In this document: positions 1 to 9,623 of the stretch, piece by piece | Position numbering within the stretch: the first letter of the stretch is position 1 | How the letters are laid out: each line of letters starts with the position of its first letter | NCBI GenBank assembly: GCA_963746175.1 | Contig: CAVVAH010000008.1 | Coordinates: 372,001 to 436,000 of the forward strand | DNA: 64,000 nt | Source: CAVVAH01 sp963746175 | GTDB taxonomy: Bacteria > Actinomycetota > Actinomycetes > JACCUZ01 | Direction of reading: 5' to 3' | The notes under the pieces: generated by a model | Seen by the model: the letters and a program-made list of their open reading frames with translations, nothing else | What the model was told of the DNA's origin: nothing | Database searches by the model: none | Made by a program: the position numbers and the translations under genes

Positions 1-821
<821 letters not shown>

Positions 822-822
<1 letters not shown>

Positions 823-2219
823 TGTCTGCCCCGGGCGTCCCCGGCCGCGACCCGATCGACCTCACGTCCTACCTCGGCCACCAGAGGTGGTTCGCCGGCA
901 AGGGACGCACCTGGCAGGTCACCGGGACGGCCACGGTGGGACGGCCCTCGGCCGACGTGCGCATCGACACGGTCACCATCGCGTACGACGACGGCGACAC
1001 CGAGACCTACCAGCTCCCCCTGGTCGCCTACGACGACGCCCAGGAGCACCTGGCGCACGCGTTCGTCGGGGAGGAGGTCGACGCCGACGGCGGCCGCCGG
1101 CACCTCTACGACGCTCTGCACGACAAGGACGCGACGGTGCACTGGATCGACGGCATCGCCGGCGGGCTGACGGTGCCCGGTCTGTCGTTCCACCGCGACC
1201 CGTCGCTCGACGAGCTGCCCGTCGGCGGCCCGTCGATCGTCGTCGGCGCCGAGCAGTCCAACACCTCGGTCATCTTCGGCGACACCGTGATCCTCAAGGT
1301 CTTCCGCAAGGTCTCGCCGGGCGTCAACCCGGACATCGAGGTGCACTCGGCGCTCGCTGCCGCGGGCAGCACGCACATCGCGACACCGATCGGCTGGGTC
1401 GAAGGCACCTGGACCGGCGCCGAGGGCTCCGAGGCGACCGCCAGCCTGGCGATGGCGCAGACGTTCCTCAAGGGTGCCGCCGAGGGCTGGGAGCTCGCGC
1501 TCACCAGCGTGCGCGACCTCTACGCCGAGGCCGACCTGCACGCCGACGAGGTCGGCGGCGACTTCGCCGGGGAGGCGCAGCGGCTCGGCGCGGCGACCGC
1601 CGAGGTGCACCTCGCGATGGCCGACGTCCTGCCCACCGGGACGCTCGAGGGCAAGGAGCTCGCCGCACTCGCCGAGTCGATGCGGGCCCGGCTGGACCGT
1701 GCAGCCGCGGAGGTCGCCGACCTCGCGCCGTACGTCGAGGCGCTGCAGGCCGCGTTCGACGACGTCGCCGCGCTGTCCGACCCGGTCGCGGTGCAGCGGG
1801 TTCACGGCGACTTCCACCTGGGCCAGGTGATGCGGACCCTCGAAGGGTGGAAGCTGCTCGACTTCGAGGGCGAGCCGGCCCGGCCGCTGGTCGAGCGGCG
1901 GGCACTGGAGTCTCCCGTCAAGGACGTGGCCGGGATGCTGCGGTCCTTCGACTACGCGGCTCGGCACCTGCTGGCCGACCACCCGTTCGACCCCCAGCGC
2001 GAGTACCGCGCCGCAGAGTGGGCAGGTCGCAACCGGGACGCCTTCTGCGAGGGCTATGCCCACGCCGGCGGCACCGACCCGAGGACCCAGACGGTGCTGC
2101 TGCGTGCGTTCGAGACCGACAAGGCCGTCTACGAGGTCTTGTACGAGGCGCGCAACCGTCCCACCTGGCTTCAGATCCCCATGGCAGCGATCCGCAGGCT
2201 CGCCGCAACCGAGGAGTGA
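822..2219 (+). CDS. mak: maltokinase (GlgE pathway)
   Basis: Maltokinase (Pep2/Mak) phosphorylates maltose from TreS to maltose 1-phosphate, the donor for GlgE in alpha-glucan synthesis. The 465-residue product has the N-terminal YLGHQRWFAGKGR signature of actinobacterial maltokinases. The C-lobe resembles aminoglycoside-phosphotransferase kinases, with HGDFHLGQ near residues 328-335 (catalytic Asp) and DFEG near 347 (metal-binding Asp). The start is fixed by a ribosome site six bases before the ATG and by the one-base overlap with treS. glgB follows five bases after the stop, giving the treS-mak-glgB order known in actinobacteria. glgE itself would be expected upstream of the window. Confidence 0.95.
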
Positions 2220-2224
2220 GCAGC

Positions 2225-4602
2225 ATGCCCACCACCCCGCAGGGCGACAGCCCGGGCACCGGACGCAGCGCCGGCGCCCCGACCCCACCGACCACGCCGA
2301 CCGCACCGGCCCCAGCACACCAGCCGCCCCGGTCTCACCCACGGCACCGGCCGCACCGGCGGCACCGTCGTCGCCGACGACTCCCGGCACCACGACCACG
2401 GCCCCCGCGCCGCCGGTCGTCACGGGGCCGACCACACGACCGGTCACGGACGAGGAGCTGCACCGCCTCGTGTCCGGCGTGCACCACGACCCGCACGCGG
2501 TGCTCGGCCCGCACCCGCACGACGGTGGCGTGACGTTCCGTACGCTGCGCCCCTGGGCGACGTCGGTACGGCTCGCCATCGGCGACGAGCGGCTGGACCT
2601 CCGGCACGAGTCCTACGGCGTGTGGGTCGGCGTCCTGCCGCGGCCCGACGTGCCCGACTACCGCATCGAGGTCGCCTACGACGGCCCCACGTCGCTGGTC
2701 GACGACCCCTACCGCTTCCTCCCGACGCTGGGCGAGATCGACCTGCACCTCATCGGCGAGGGCCGGCACGAGGAGCTGTGGACGGTCCTCGGCGCGCACA
2801 CCCGGTCGTACGACGGCATCGCCGGCACCGTGACCGGTACGTCGTTCGCCGTGTGGGCGCCGAGCGCCCAGGGCGTCCGGCTGACCGGTGACTTCAACTA
2901 CTGGGACGGGCGCGCCCACCCGATGCGCGCGATGGGCTCGACCGGTGTGTGGGAGCTGTTCGTCCCCGGCATCGGCGACGGCGCGCACTACAAGTTCGAG
3001 GTGCTGGGCCAGGACGGGGTCTGGCGGCAGAAGGCCGACCCGATGGCGTTCCGCGCCGAGGTGCCGCCGGCCACCGCGTCCGTGGTCTTCACCCCGGAGT
3101 ACGAGTGGGGCGACCTCGAATGGATGCAGCGCCGGGCGCAGCAGGACCCGCTCTCCTCGCCGATGTCCTGCTACGAGGTCCACCTCGGCTCGTGGCGGCA
3201 GGGGCTGTCCTACCGCGAGCTCGCTGAGCAGCTGGTCGGCCACGTGCAGTACCTCGGCTTCACCCACGTCGAGCTGCTGCCGGTGGCGGAGCACCCCTTC
3301 GGCGGCTCGTGGGGCTACCAGGTGTCGTCGTACTTCGCGCCGACGTCGCGGTTCGGGTCGCCGGACGACTTCCGCTACCTGGTCGACCGGCTGCACCAGG
3401 CCGGCATCGGCGTCATCGTCGACTGGGTGCCGGCGCACTTCCCCAAGGACGCCTGGGCGCTGGCCCGCTTCGACGGCACCGCGCTCTACGAGCACCCCGA
3501 CCCCCGCAGGGGCGAGCAGCTCGACTGGGGCACCTACGTCTTCAACTTCGGCCGCACCGAGGTGCGCAACTTCCTGGTCGCCAACGCGCTGTACTGGCTG
3601 GAGGAGTTCCACATCGACGGCCTGCGGGTCGACGCGGTCGCCTCGATGCTCTACCTCGACTACTCGCGCGAGGAGGGCCAGTGGGCGCCGAACGAGTTCG
3701 GCGGCCGCGAGAACCTCGAGGCGGTGTCGTTCCTGCAGGAGGTCAACGCCACCGCATACAAGCGGGTGCCCGGCATCGTGACGATCGCCGAGGAGTCGAC
3801 GGCGTGGCCCGGCGTCACCCGACCCACCCATCTCGGCGGGCTGGGCTTCGGGTTCAAGTGGAACATGGGATGGATGCACGACTCGCTCGCCTACATGGCC
3901 AACGAGCCGATCTACCGCCAGTACCACCACCACCAGCTGACGTTCTCCCTCGTCTACGCCTACTCCGAGCACTACGTGCTGCCGATCTCGCACGACGAGG
4001 TCGTGCACGGCAAGGGCTCGTTGCTGCGCAAGATGCCGGGTGACCGGTGGCAGCAGCTGGCGAACCTGCGCGCGTACCTCGCCTTCATGTGGGCGCACCC
4101 CGGCAAGCAGCTGCTCTTCATGGGCTCCGAGTTCGGCCAGGAGTCGGAGTGGGCCGAGTCCCGGTCGCTGGACTGGTGGCTCACCGAGAACCCCGACCAC
4201 CGCGGCGTCCAGACCCTCGTCCACGACCTCAACCGGGTGTACGGCGAGAACCGCGGGCTCTGGTCACGCGACAGCGACCCCGGCGGCTTCGCGTGGATCG
4301 ACGCCAACGACGCCGGCAACAACGTGTTCTCGTTCCTGCGCTGGGGTGATGACGGCTCGGTGCTGGCGTGCGTCGCGAACTTCTCCGCGATCCCGCACGA
4401 GGGCTACCGGATCGGCCTGCCCTTCGCCGGACGGTGGGACGAGGTCCTCAACACCGATGCCGAGGCCTACGTCGGCAGCGGCGTGGGCAACCTCGGCGGC
4501 GTCGAGGCTGGTGGCGAGGGCTGGCACGGCCAGAACTCGTCCGCCACCCTGCGGGTGCCACCGCTGGGCACGGTCTGGCTCCGGCACAGCCCGCCGGGCT
4601 GA
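2225..4602 (+). CDS. glgB: 1,4-alpha-glucan branching enzyme, N-terminal frameshift
   Basis: GlgB introduces alpha-1,6 branches into alpha-glucan. The GH13 core is intact: nucleophile Asp in GLRVDAVAS (about base 3630), acid/base Glu in TIAEEST (about 3785) and SHDEVVHGK (about 3990), preceded by an N-terminal beta domain (ELHRLVSGVHHDPHAVLG) and CBM48. A GAGGAG site sits just before the ATG at 2225, but that frame turns into Arg-rich nonsense after about 30 residues. The enzyme continues in the neighbouring frame. Adding one C to the CCCC run at 2310-2313 joins them into a smooth Pro/Thr/Ala linker (APAPSTPAAPVSPT) and a protein of about 792 residues. Without that, the first in-frame start is GTG 2470, which removes conserved residues. 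The shift is either a sequencing indel or a true lesion. Confidence 0.9.
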
Positions 4603-4616
4603 GCCGGCAGCCCTCG

Positions 4617-5705
4617 ATGGCCGTCCGGCTGGTCTACGAGACGCACGCGACGACGATCGACAACGAGGCCGGGCGCGTCACCGGCTGGCAGCCCGGCGAG
4701 CTGTCGGCGGCGGGCATGGAGAACGCCCGTGCCCTCGGTCGACGTCGCCGCGACGACGGCATCGACCTGGTCCTCACGTCCGACCTGCACCGCGCCGTGC
4801 AGACCGTGGACCTGGCGTTCGGTGGTGCCGGACCGCCGGTGCGCACCGATGCACGCCTTCGCGAGGTCGACTTCGGCGAGCTGACCGGCGCTCCCGTCGA
4901 CGTCGTCCACCGTCAGCGGCGGCGCCGGGTCGACGAGCCGTTCCCCGGCGGCCAGAGCTACCGCGACGTGGTACGGGGCGTCGCGGAGCTGCTCGACGAG
5001 CTCGGCCGCGACCACGACGGGCAGCAGGTGCTGCTGGTCGGGCATGCGGCGACCCGGTACGCGCTGGACCACCTGCTCACGGCGCGGCCGCTGGAGTCCG
5101 CGGTCGAGGCACCGTTCGCCTGGCAGGAGGGCTGGGAGTACCTGCTCACCGGCCGGCCGCCGGTCCTCGAGACGCTCGACGGCCCCGGCGCGCTCGCGGT
5201 CGTGGAGGAGCTGGTCACGACGTACCGAGCGGCGTTCACCGCGCCCGGCTACGACGAGACCGAGGAGCAGGTGCAGCGCTTCGCCACCGACAGCCTCCCG
5301 CTGCACGCCACGCGGGAGGCCTTCCGGCTGGTGCTGGTCCGCGAGGCCGGCGCGGTCCGCGGCTTCGGCTACGGGTTCACCGGCGAGCACGGCATGTGGT
5401 GGACCGAGCGGCTCAAGGAGACGGCCCCCGCTGACTCTCGTCCGTTGCTCGACGCGTGGCTCGGCGGCCACTTCGAGGTGGTCCTCCTCGGCGTCGACCC
5501 GGCGGCACAGGGCCGTGGCTTCGGACGCTCCCTCATGGAGGGCCTGCTCCTCGACCAGCCGCACGAGCGTGCGCTGCTCTCGACGTACGCCGCCGACCGG
5601 CCCGCACCACGCCTCTACGCCCGGCTGGGCTGGCAGCCGCTGGTCCGCGGCGTCCTCGACGGCGACAGCGACGTGTGGGGCCTCGACCTCAGGCGTGCCC
5701 GGTGA
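4617..5705 (+). CDS. histidine phosphatase-like domain fused to GNAT acetyltransferase
   Basis: A 362-residue two-domain protein. Residues 1 to about 185 follow the phosphoglycerate-mutase/histidine-phosphatase fold: an N-terminal strand, TSDLHRAVQT, LREVDFGEL and LVGHAATRYALD, which supplies the second histidine. The usual catalytic RHG at the first strand is THA here (VYETHATTIDN). Residues from about 200 to 362 are a GNAT domain with the acetyl-CoA loop VDPAAQGRGFG and a YARLGW ending. It starts 15 bases after glgB, so it may be co-transcribed. The substrate is unknown. This THA-type branch is, from memory, recurrent in actinobacteria, so the change is probably a family trait rather than decay. 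A phosphatase activity is not proven by the sequence. Confidence 0.8.
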   Translation: MAVRLVYETHATTIDNEAGRVTGWQPGELSAAGMENARALGRRRRDDGIDLVLTSDLHRAVQTVDLAFGGAGPPVRTDARLREVDFGELTGAPVDVVHRQRRRRVDEPFPGGQSYRDVVRGVAELLDELGRDHDGQQVLLVGHAATRYALDHLLTARPLESAVEAPFAWQEGWEYLLTGRPPVLETLDGPGALAVVEELVTTYRAAFTAPGYDETEEQVQRFATDSLPLHATREAFRLVLVREAGAVRGFGYGFTGEHGMWWTERLKETAPADSRPLLDAWLGGHFEVVLLGVDPAAQGRGFGRSLMEGLLLDQPHERALLSTYAADRPAPRLYARLGWQPLVRGVLDGDSDVWGLDLRRAR

Positions 5706-5821
5706 CCCAGGGCGACCCTGCGCGCACGCCTCGGAACGTCGAACGCCACGGGACGTTTGCCCCGGCGGTGCCGGGAGACAGGTGGGCCGAGTACCCCTGC
5801 CCCGAACCGATCGGAGTTTCG

Positions 5822-5893
5822 ATGAACACCCGGACCATTGCCATCCTGGCCCTCGTGATCGCCGTCGTGCTGCTCATCATCTTCCTCTTCTGA
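5822..5893 (+). CDS. tiny single-pass membrane peptide (23 aa)
   Basis: A 23-residue open reading frame, MNTRTIAILALVIAVVLLII plus FLF, consists of a short polar head and one hydrophobic helix ending at the stop codon. It begins at ATG with a weak CGGAG element upstream, and the strong hairpin at 5918-5956 lies just downstream, which suits a short independent transcript. Function unknown. Its composition argues against chance, because out-of-frame sequence in this genome is rich in Arg, Ala and Pro, not Ile/Leu/Val. No partner is obvious. Confidence 0.55.
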   Translation: MNTRTIAILALVIAVVLLIIFLF

Positions 5894-5917
5894 GGCCTGC
5901 GCCTCCGGGCGCAACCC

Positions 5918-5956
5918 GAAGGCTGCTCGCTCCACCTGGTGGAGCGAGCGGCCTTC
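5918..5956. terminator. bidirectional hairpin terminator
   Basis: A near-perfect inverted repeat begins GAAGGC and closes GCCTTC, with arms of about 19 bases and a single mismatch around a very short loop. It lies between the plus-strand small-peptide gene and the convergent thioredoxin-TPR gene. No long T-tract follows, which is usual for high-GC actinobacterial terminators. Confidence 0.75.
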
Positions 5957-5973
5957 GTCGTCGACGGGCTCCT

Positions 5974-6901
5974 TCAGAACAAGGCGTTGGCCAGCGCGGT
6001 CCGGGCCTTCGCGACGCGCTCGTCCTGGTTCCCCACCAGCTCGAAGAGGCCGACGAGATGTGTCCGCGCGGCGTCCCGGTCGGAGCCGGACAGCCGACGC
6101 ACGAGGTCGACCAGCCGGCCGAAGGCGTCCTCGACGTGTCCACCGAGCAGGTCGAGGTCGGCCACCGCTGTCTGCGCGGCCACGTCGTCCGGGTTGTCCG
6201 CGGCCCGCTGACGGGCGGCCGGCTCGTCGAGGTCCTGGGTGCGTCGGAGCAGCTCGACCTGGCCGAGCCCGGCCTGCGCATCGGCGTCGGCCGGTGACTC
6301 CGCGAGCACCGCCCGGTAGGCGTCCGCCGCCGCGTCGAGGTCCCCGCGCTCGATCGCGTCGTACGCCTCGTCGTAGCGCGGGTCCGACTCCGGCTCGGGC
6401 GCTGTCTCGGCCTCGGCCTCGGGGGCCGCGGCCGTCGACGGCCAGCCGGCCGGTCACGCCGTTGGCCTCGGCGACGCGGAGCAGCTCGTCGAGGTACTGC
6501 CGGACCTGCGCCTCGGGCAGCGCGCCCTGGAACAGCGGGATCGGCTGCCCCTTCACGACGGCGAAGACCGCGGGGATGCTCTGCACCTGGAAGGCCTGGC
6601 CGAGCTGCGGGTTGGCGTCCAGGTCGACCTTCGCGAGCAGCCAGCGGCCGCCGTCCGCCGCGGCCAGCCGCTCGAGCACCGGGCTGAGCTGCTTGCACGG
6701 CTCGCACCAGTCGGCCCAGAAGTCGATGACGACCGGGACCGTCAGCGACTGCTCCAGGACGACCGCCTGGAAGTCGGCCTCGGTGACGTCGACGACGACG
6801 CCTCCGGAAGCAGGTGCGGTCCCGTCAGCCGCGGGCGCGGCGGGGCGGGCGAGCGCGGCGAGGTCGACGGCGCCGTACGGGTTGAAGCTGGACTGCGACA
6901 T
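5974..6901 (-). pseudogene. thioredoxin-TPR co-chaperone (CnoX/YbbN-like), frameshifted
   Basis: The N-terminal part has a thioredoxin fold with DFWADWCEPCKQLSPVL (CxxC active site) and IPAVFAV. The C-terminal part, about 120 residues, is TPR-like (DAIERGDLDAAADAYRAVLA and later ADNPDDVAAQTAVADLDLL). This is the layout of CnoX/YbbN holdase co-chaperones. The two parts lie in different frames. The junction is near base 6434 in a Gly/Ala-rich stretch, where one surplus base (for example in GACGGCC) would restore VDAAAPEAEAETAPEP and a 308-residue protein. The length of 928 bases fits exactly one extra base. The ATG at 6901 was chosen because GGGGGAGG lies eight bases upstream, whereas it abuts the ATG at 6910. 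Gene identity is firm. Whether the shift is real is open. Confidence 0.8.
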
Positions 6902-7033
6902 GCCGGCCATCCTCCCCCACGCTCCAGACTGCCGCCGACACGGCCTTGGCCGCTGACCCGCCGTCGTGGTGCCGGTCCGAGCGGCTTCGGAGGAGAGTGG
7001 CGGCCGCCGCCGTCGGCGACGGCGTCGAGCCCG

Positions 7034-7091
7034 CGAGTGGTGGGTTGCGCACGTCCTGACCGGTAGAGAACCTGCACAACGCCACCACTCG
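7034..7091. repeat. 58-bp inverted repeat, copy 1 of a dispersed family
   Basis: The left arm CGAGTGGTGGGTTGCGC and an imperfect right arm ending CCACCACTCG flank a central spacer. The same 17-base left arm occurs in a 57-bp inverted repeat at 31892-31948. It sits in the 274-base gap between the thioredoxin-TPR and isobutyryl-CoA mutase genes. The rest of that gap has no recognisable gene. Confidence 0.6.
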
Positions 7092-7175
7092 ACGACCTAG
7101 CGGACGGGTCAGGGACCGACGGTGCGCAGCAGAGACGGGCGGCGTCCCGTCCTGGCCGCGCTTGACCTTGACCAC

Positions 7176-8849
7176 TCAGAAGCGGGGCGGCTCGCGGTAG
7201 TCGCCCCACTCGGCGCGCAGGGCGTCGCAGATCTCGCCGAGAGTCGCCTCGGCGCGCACCGCGTCGAGCATCGCGGGGACCATGTTGTCGGAGGTGCGGG
7301 CGACCTCGGCCATCCGGGCGACCGCGGCGCGGGCGGCGGACTCGTCGCGCTCGGCCCGGCGGGCACCGAGCACGCGGTTCTGCTCGCGCTCGACCTCGTG
7401 CGAGACCCGGAGGATCTCCAGCGGCTCCTCGACGGTCGAGGTGTGCACGTTGACGCCGACGACCTTCTTGTCGCCCTTCTCCAGGGCGGTCTGGTAGGTG
7501 AACGCGGCCTCGGCGATCTCGGACATGAACCAGCCGTCCTCGATGCCGCGCAGCAGGCCGGAGGTGATCGACCCGTCGGAGCCCATCTCGCGGATCTTCG
7601 CGAAGACCGCCTCCGCCTCGGCCTCGATCCGGTCGGTGAGCGCCTCGACGTACCACGAGCCGCCGAGCGGGTCGGCGACGTTGACCACGCCGGTCTCGTC
7701 CATGATCACCTGCTGGGTGCGCAGCGCGATCTCGGCGGCCTTCTGGCTGGGCAGCGCCAGCACCTCGTCCAGCGCGTTGGTGTGCAGCGAGTTGGTGCCG
7801 CCGAGCACGGCGGCCAGCGCCTCGACCGCGGTCCGCACGATGTTGTTGTCGGGCTGCTGCGCGGTGAGGGAGACGCCCGCGGTCTGGGTGTGGAACCGCA
7901 GCCACTGCGCCTTCTCGGTCTTCGCGCCGTAGACGTCGCGCAGCCAGCGCGCCCAGATCCGGCGCGCGGCGCGGAACTTCGCGATCTCCTCGAAGAAGTC
8001 GACGTGCGCGTCGAAGAAGAACGACAAGCCCGGCGCGAACTCGTCGACGTCCATGCCGCGGGAGAGCCCCAGCTCGACGTAGCCGAAGCCGTCGGCCAGC
8101 GTGAACGCCAGCTCCTGCGCGGCCGTCGAGCCCGCCTCGCGGATGTGGTAGCCGGAGACCGACAGCGGCTTGTACGCCGGGATGTTCTCGACGCAGTACT
8201 CCATCAGGTCGCCGATCAGGCGCAGGTGCGGCTCGGGCGGGAACAGCCACTCCTTCTGCGCGATGTACTCCTTGAAGATGTCGGTCTGCAGCGTGCCGTT
8301 GAGCACGCCGAGGTCGACGCCCTGCCGCTCGGCGGCGACGAGGTACATGCAGAAGACAGGCACTGCCGGGCCGCTGATCGTCATCGACGTCGTGACGTCC
8401 CCGAGCGGGATGTCGGAGAACAGGGCGTCCATGTCGGTGGCCGAGTCGATCGCCACCCCGCAGTGCCCGACCTCGCCGAGCGACTTCGGGTCGTCGGAGT
8501 CGCGTCCCATCAACGTCGGCATGTCGAACGCGACCGAGAGCCCGCCACCGCCGGCGGCGAGGATCATCTTGTAGCGCTCGTTGGTCTGCTGGGCGTTGCC
8601 GAACCCGGCGAACTGCCGGATCGTCCAGGTGCGGCCGCGGTAGCCGGTGGGGTACAGGCCGCGGGTGAAGGGGAACTCCCCCGGCCAGCCGATCCGCTCG
8701 AAGCCCTCGACGGCGTCGCCTGGTGCCGGGCCGTAGACGGCGTCCAGCTCCACGCCGGACAGCGTCGAGAAGTCGGCCTCCCGCACCCGCGCCGCGTCGA
8801 ACCGGCGCTGCCAGCGCTCACGGCCCTGCGAGATCTCCTCGGCGTCCAT
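7176..8849 (-). CDS. icmA: isobutyryl-CoA mutase large subunit
   Basis: B12-dependent acyl-CoA mutase large subunit (557 aa), predicted to interconvert isobutyryl-CoA and n-butyryl-CoA. It aligns throughout with the methylmalonyl-CoA mutase barrel (RGLYPTGYRGRTWTIRQF, GGGLSVAFDMPTLMG, LNGTLQTDIFKEYIAQ). The two residues known to set substrate choice fit isobutyryl-CoA mutase: Phe80 in WTIRQF and Gln198 in KEYIAQ, where methylmalonyl-CoA mutase has Tyr and Arg. The C-terminal B12-binding domain is absent, as expected for IcmA, which pairs with a small IcmB subunit. No icmB is in the window. A separate meaB gene lies 3.8 kb away. Confidence 0.9.
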   Translation of the reverse strand: MDAEEISQGRERWQRRFDAARVREADFSTLSGVELDAVYGPAPGDAVEGFERIGWPGEFPFTRGLYPTGYRGRTWTIRQFAGFGNAQQTNERYKMILAAGGGGLSVAFDMPTLMGRDSDDPKSLGEVGHCGVAIDSATDMDALFSDIPLGDVTTSMTISGPAVPVFCMYLVAAERQGVDLGVLNGTLQTDIFKEYIAQKEWLFPPEPHLRLIGDLMEYCVENIPAYKPLSVSGYHIREAGSTAAQELAFTLADGFGYVELGLSRGMDVDEFAPGLSFFFDAHVDFFEEIAKFRAARRIWARWLRDVYGAKTEKAQWLRFHTQTAGVSLTAQQPDNNIVRTAVEALAAVLGGTNSLHTNALDEVLALPSQKAAEIALRTQQVIMDETGVVNVADPLGGSWYVEALTDRIEAEAEAVFAKIREMGSDGSITSGLLRGIEDGWFMSEIAEAAFTYQTALEKGDKKVVGVNVHTSTVEEPLEILRVSHEVEREQNRVLGARRAERDESAARAAVARMAEVARTSDNMVPAMLDAVRAEATLGEICDALRAEWGDYREPPRF

Positions 8850-9104
8850 CAGACGACTCCTCGTCGCTCAGCCCGTCGGCCACGGGATCGCCGCAGCCAC
8901 GTGTGACACGACGTCGTCACGGGTCCGACGCGCCGTCATGTCCGGTACGTGACCCGAGGGTACCCGGCTCCGCACTACCCTCGGTGCCGATGGAGACGGG
9001 GCGACCGGCTGCCTGGTGGCGGCCGGCTCCAGACGGGAGCGCGGAACGGTGACGATCCAGGTGAACCGCGGGGTGCCGTACGGCGTCCTCGGTTCGTGGC
9101 CGTC

Positions 9105-9623
9105 ATGGTGACCGCGGGTGCACCCCGCAGCCAGGGTGTAGCGGTGGCGTCTGCCCGCGACCGTGAGGAAGCAGCACGCCTCCTCTGGAACGAGCACTAC
9201 GCCCCGCTCGCCGGCTGGTGCGCCGCCCTGGTGGGCGACCGGGACGCCGCCCACGACATCGCGTCCGAGGCGTTCGCCCGGCTGCTGTCCCGCTGGTTCA
9301 CCGTGCACGACCCGAAGGGGTACCTCTACGTCACCGCCACCAACCTGGTCCGGGACCGCTGGCGTCGCGAGCAGCGCGACCGGCGCCTGCAGACCCGCCT
9401 GGAGGAGTGCACGCCCGTGAGCACCCCGGCCACCGACCCGTGGCTGCGCGACATGGTCGAGCGGCTGCCCGACCGCCTGCGGATCCCCGTCCTGCTGCAC
9501 TACTACGCCGACATGAGCGTGGCGGAGGTCGCCGCCGCGCTGAAGAAGCCCGAAGGAACGATCAAGCGCATGCTGTACGACGCCCGTGCCCGACTCGCGA
9601 GCTGGCTGGAGGACGGCCGATGA
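9105..9623 (+). CDS. ECF-type RNA polymerase sigma factor
   Basis: Short sigma-70 family protein with region 2 (LLWNEHYAPLAGWCAALVGD, DIASEAFARLLSRW, YVTATNLVRDRWRR) and region 4 helix-turn-helix (LHYYADMSVAEVAAALKKPE, GTIKRMLYDARARL). It directs transcription of an unknown regulon. Two starts are possible: ATG 9105, used here, or GTG 9144, which has AGGG seven bases upstream and begins closer to the conserved domain. The stop overlaps the next ATG (ATGA), so it is coupled to a single-pass membrane protein, the usual arrangement for a sigma factor and its membrane regulator. Confidence 0.88.
   Translation: MVTAGAPRSQGVAVASARDREEAARLLWNEHYAPLAGWCAALVGDRDAAHDIASEAFARLLSRWFTVHDPKGYLYVTATNLVRDRWRREQRDRRLQTRLEECTPVSTPATDPWLRDMVERLPDRLRIPVLLHYYADMSVAEVAAALKKPEGTIKRMLYDARARLASWLEDGR

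Noticed and set aside
2056..2224. Upstream ATG in the glgB frame inside the maltokinase gene
   Set aside because: The sequence before 2225 in that frame is Arg/Cys/Ser-rich noise overlapping the end of a conserved kinase; the ribosome site points to 2225.
8868..8939. A 23-codon minus-strand frame just upstream of icmA
   Set aside because: No ribosome site and no recognisable or hydrophobic pattern; too short to support.
8850..9104. Possible cobalamin riboswitch upstream of icmA
   Set aside because: I looked for a B12-box-like conserved core before icmA, ecm and the adenosyltransferase gene and did not see one; a covariance-model search would be decisive.
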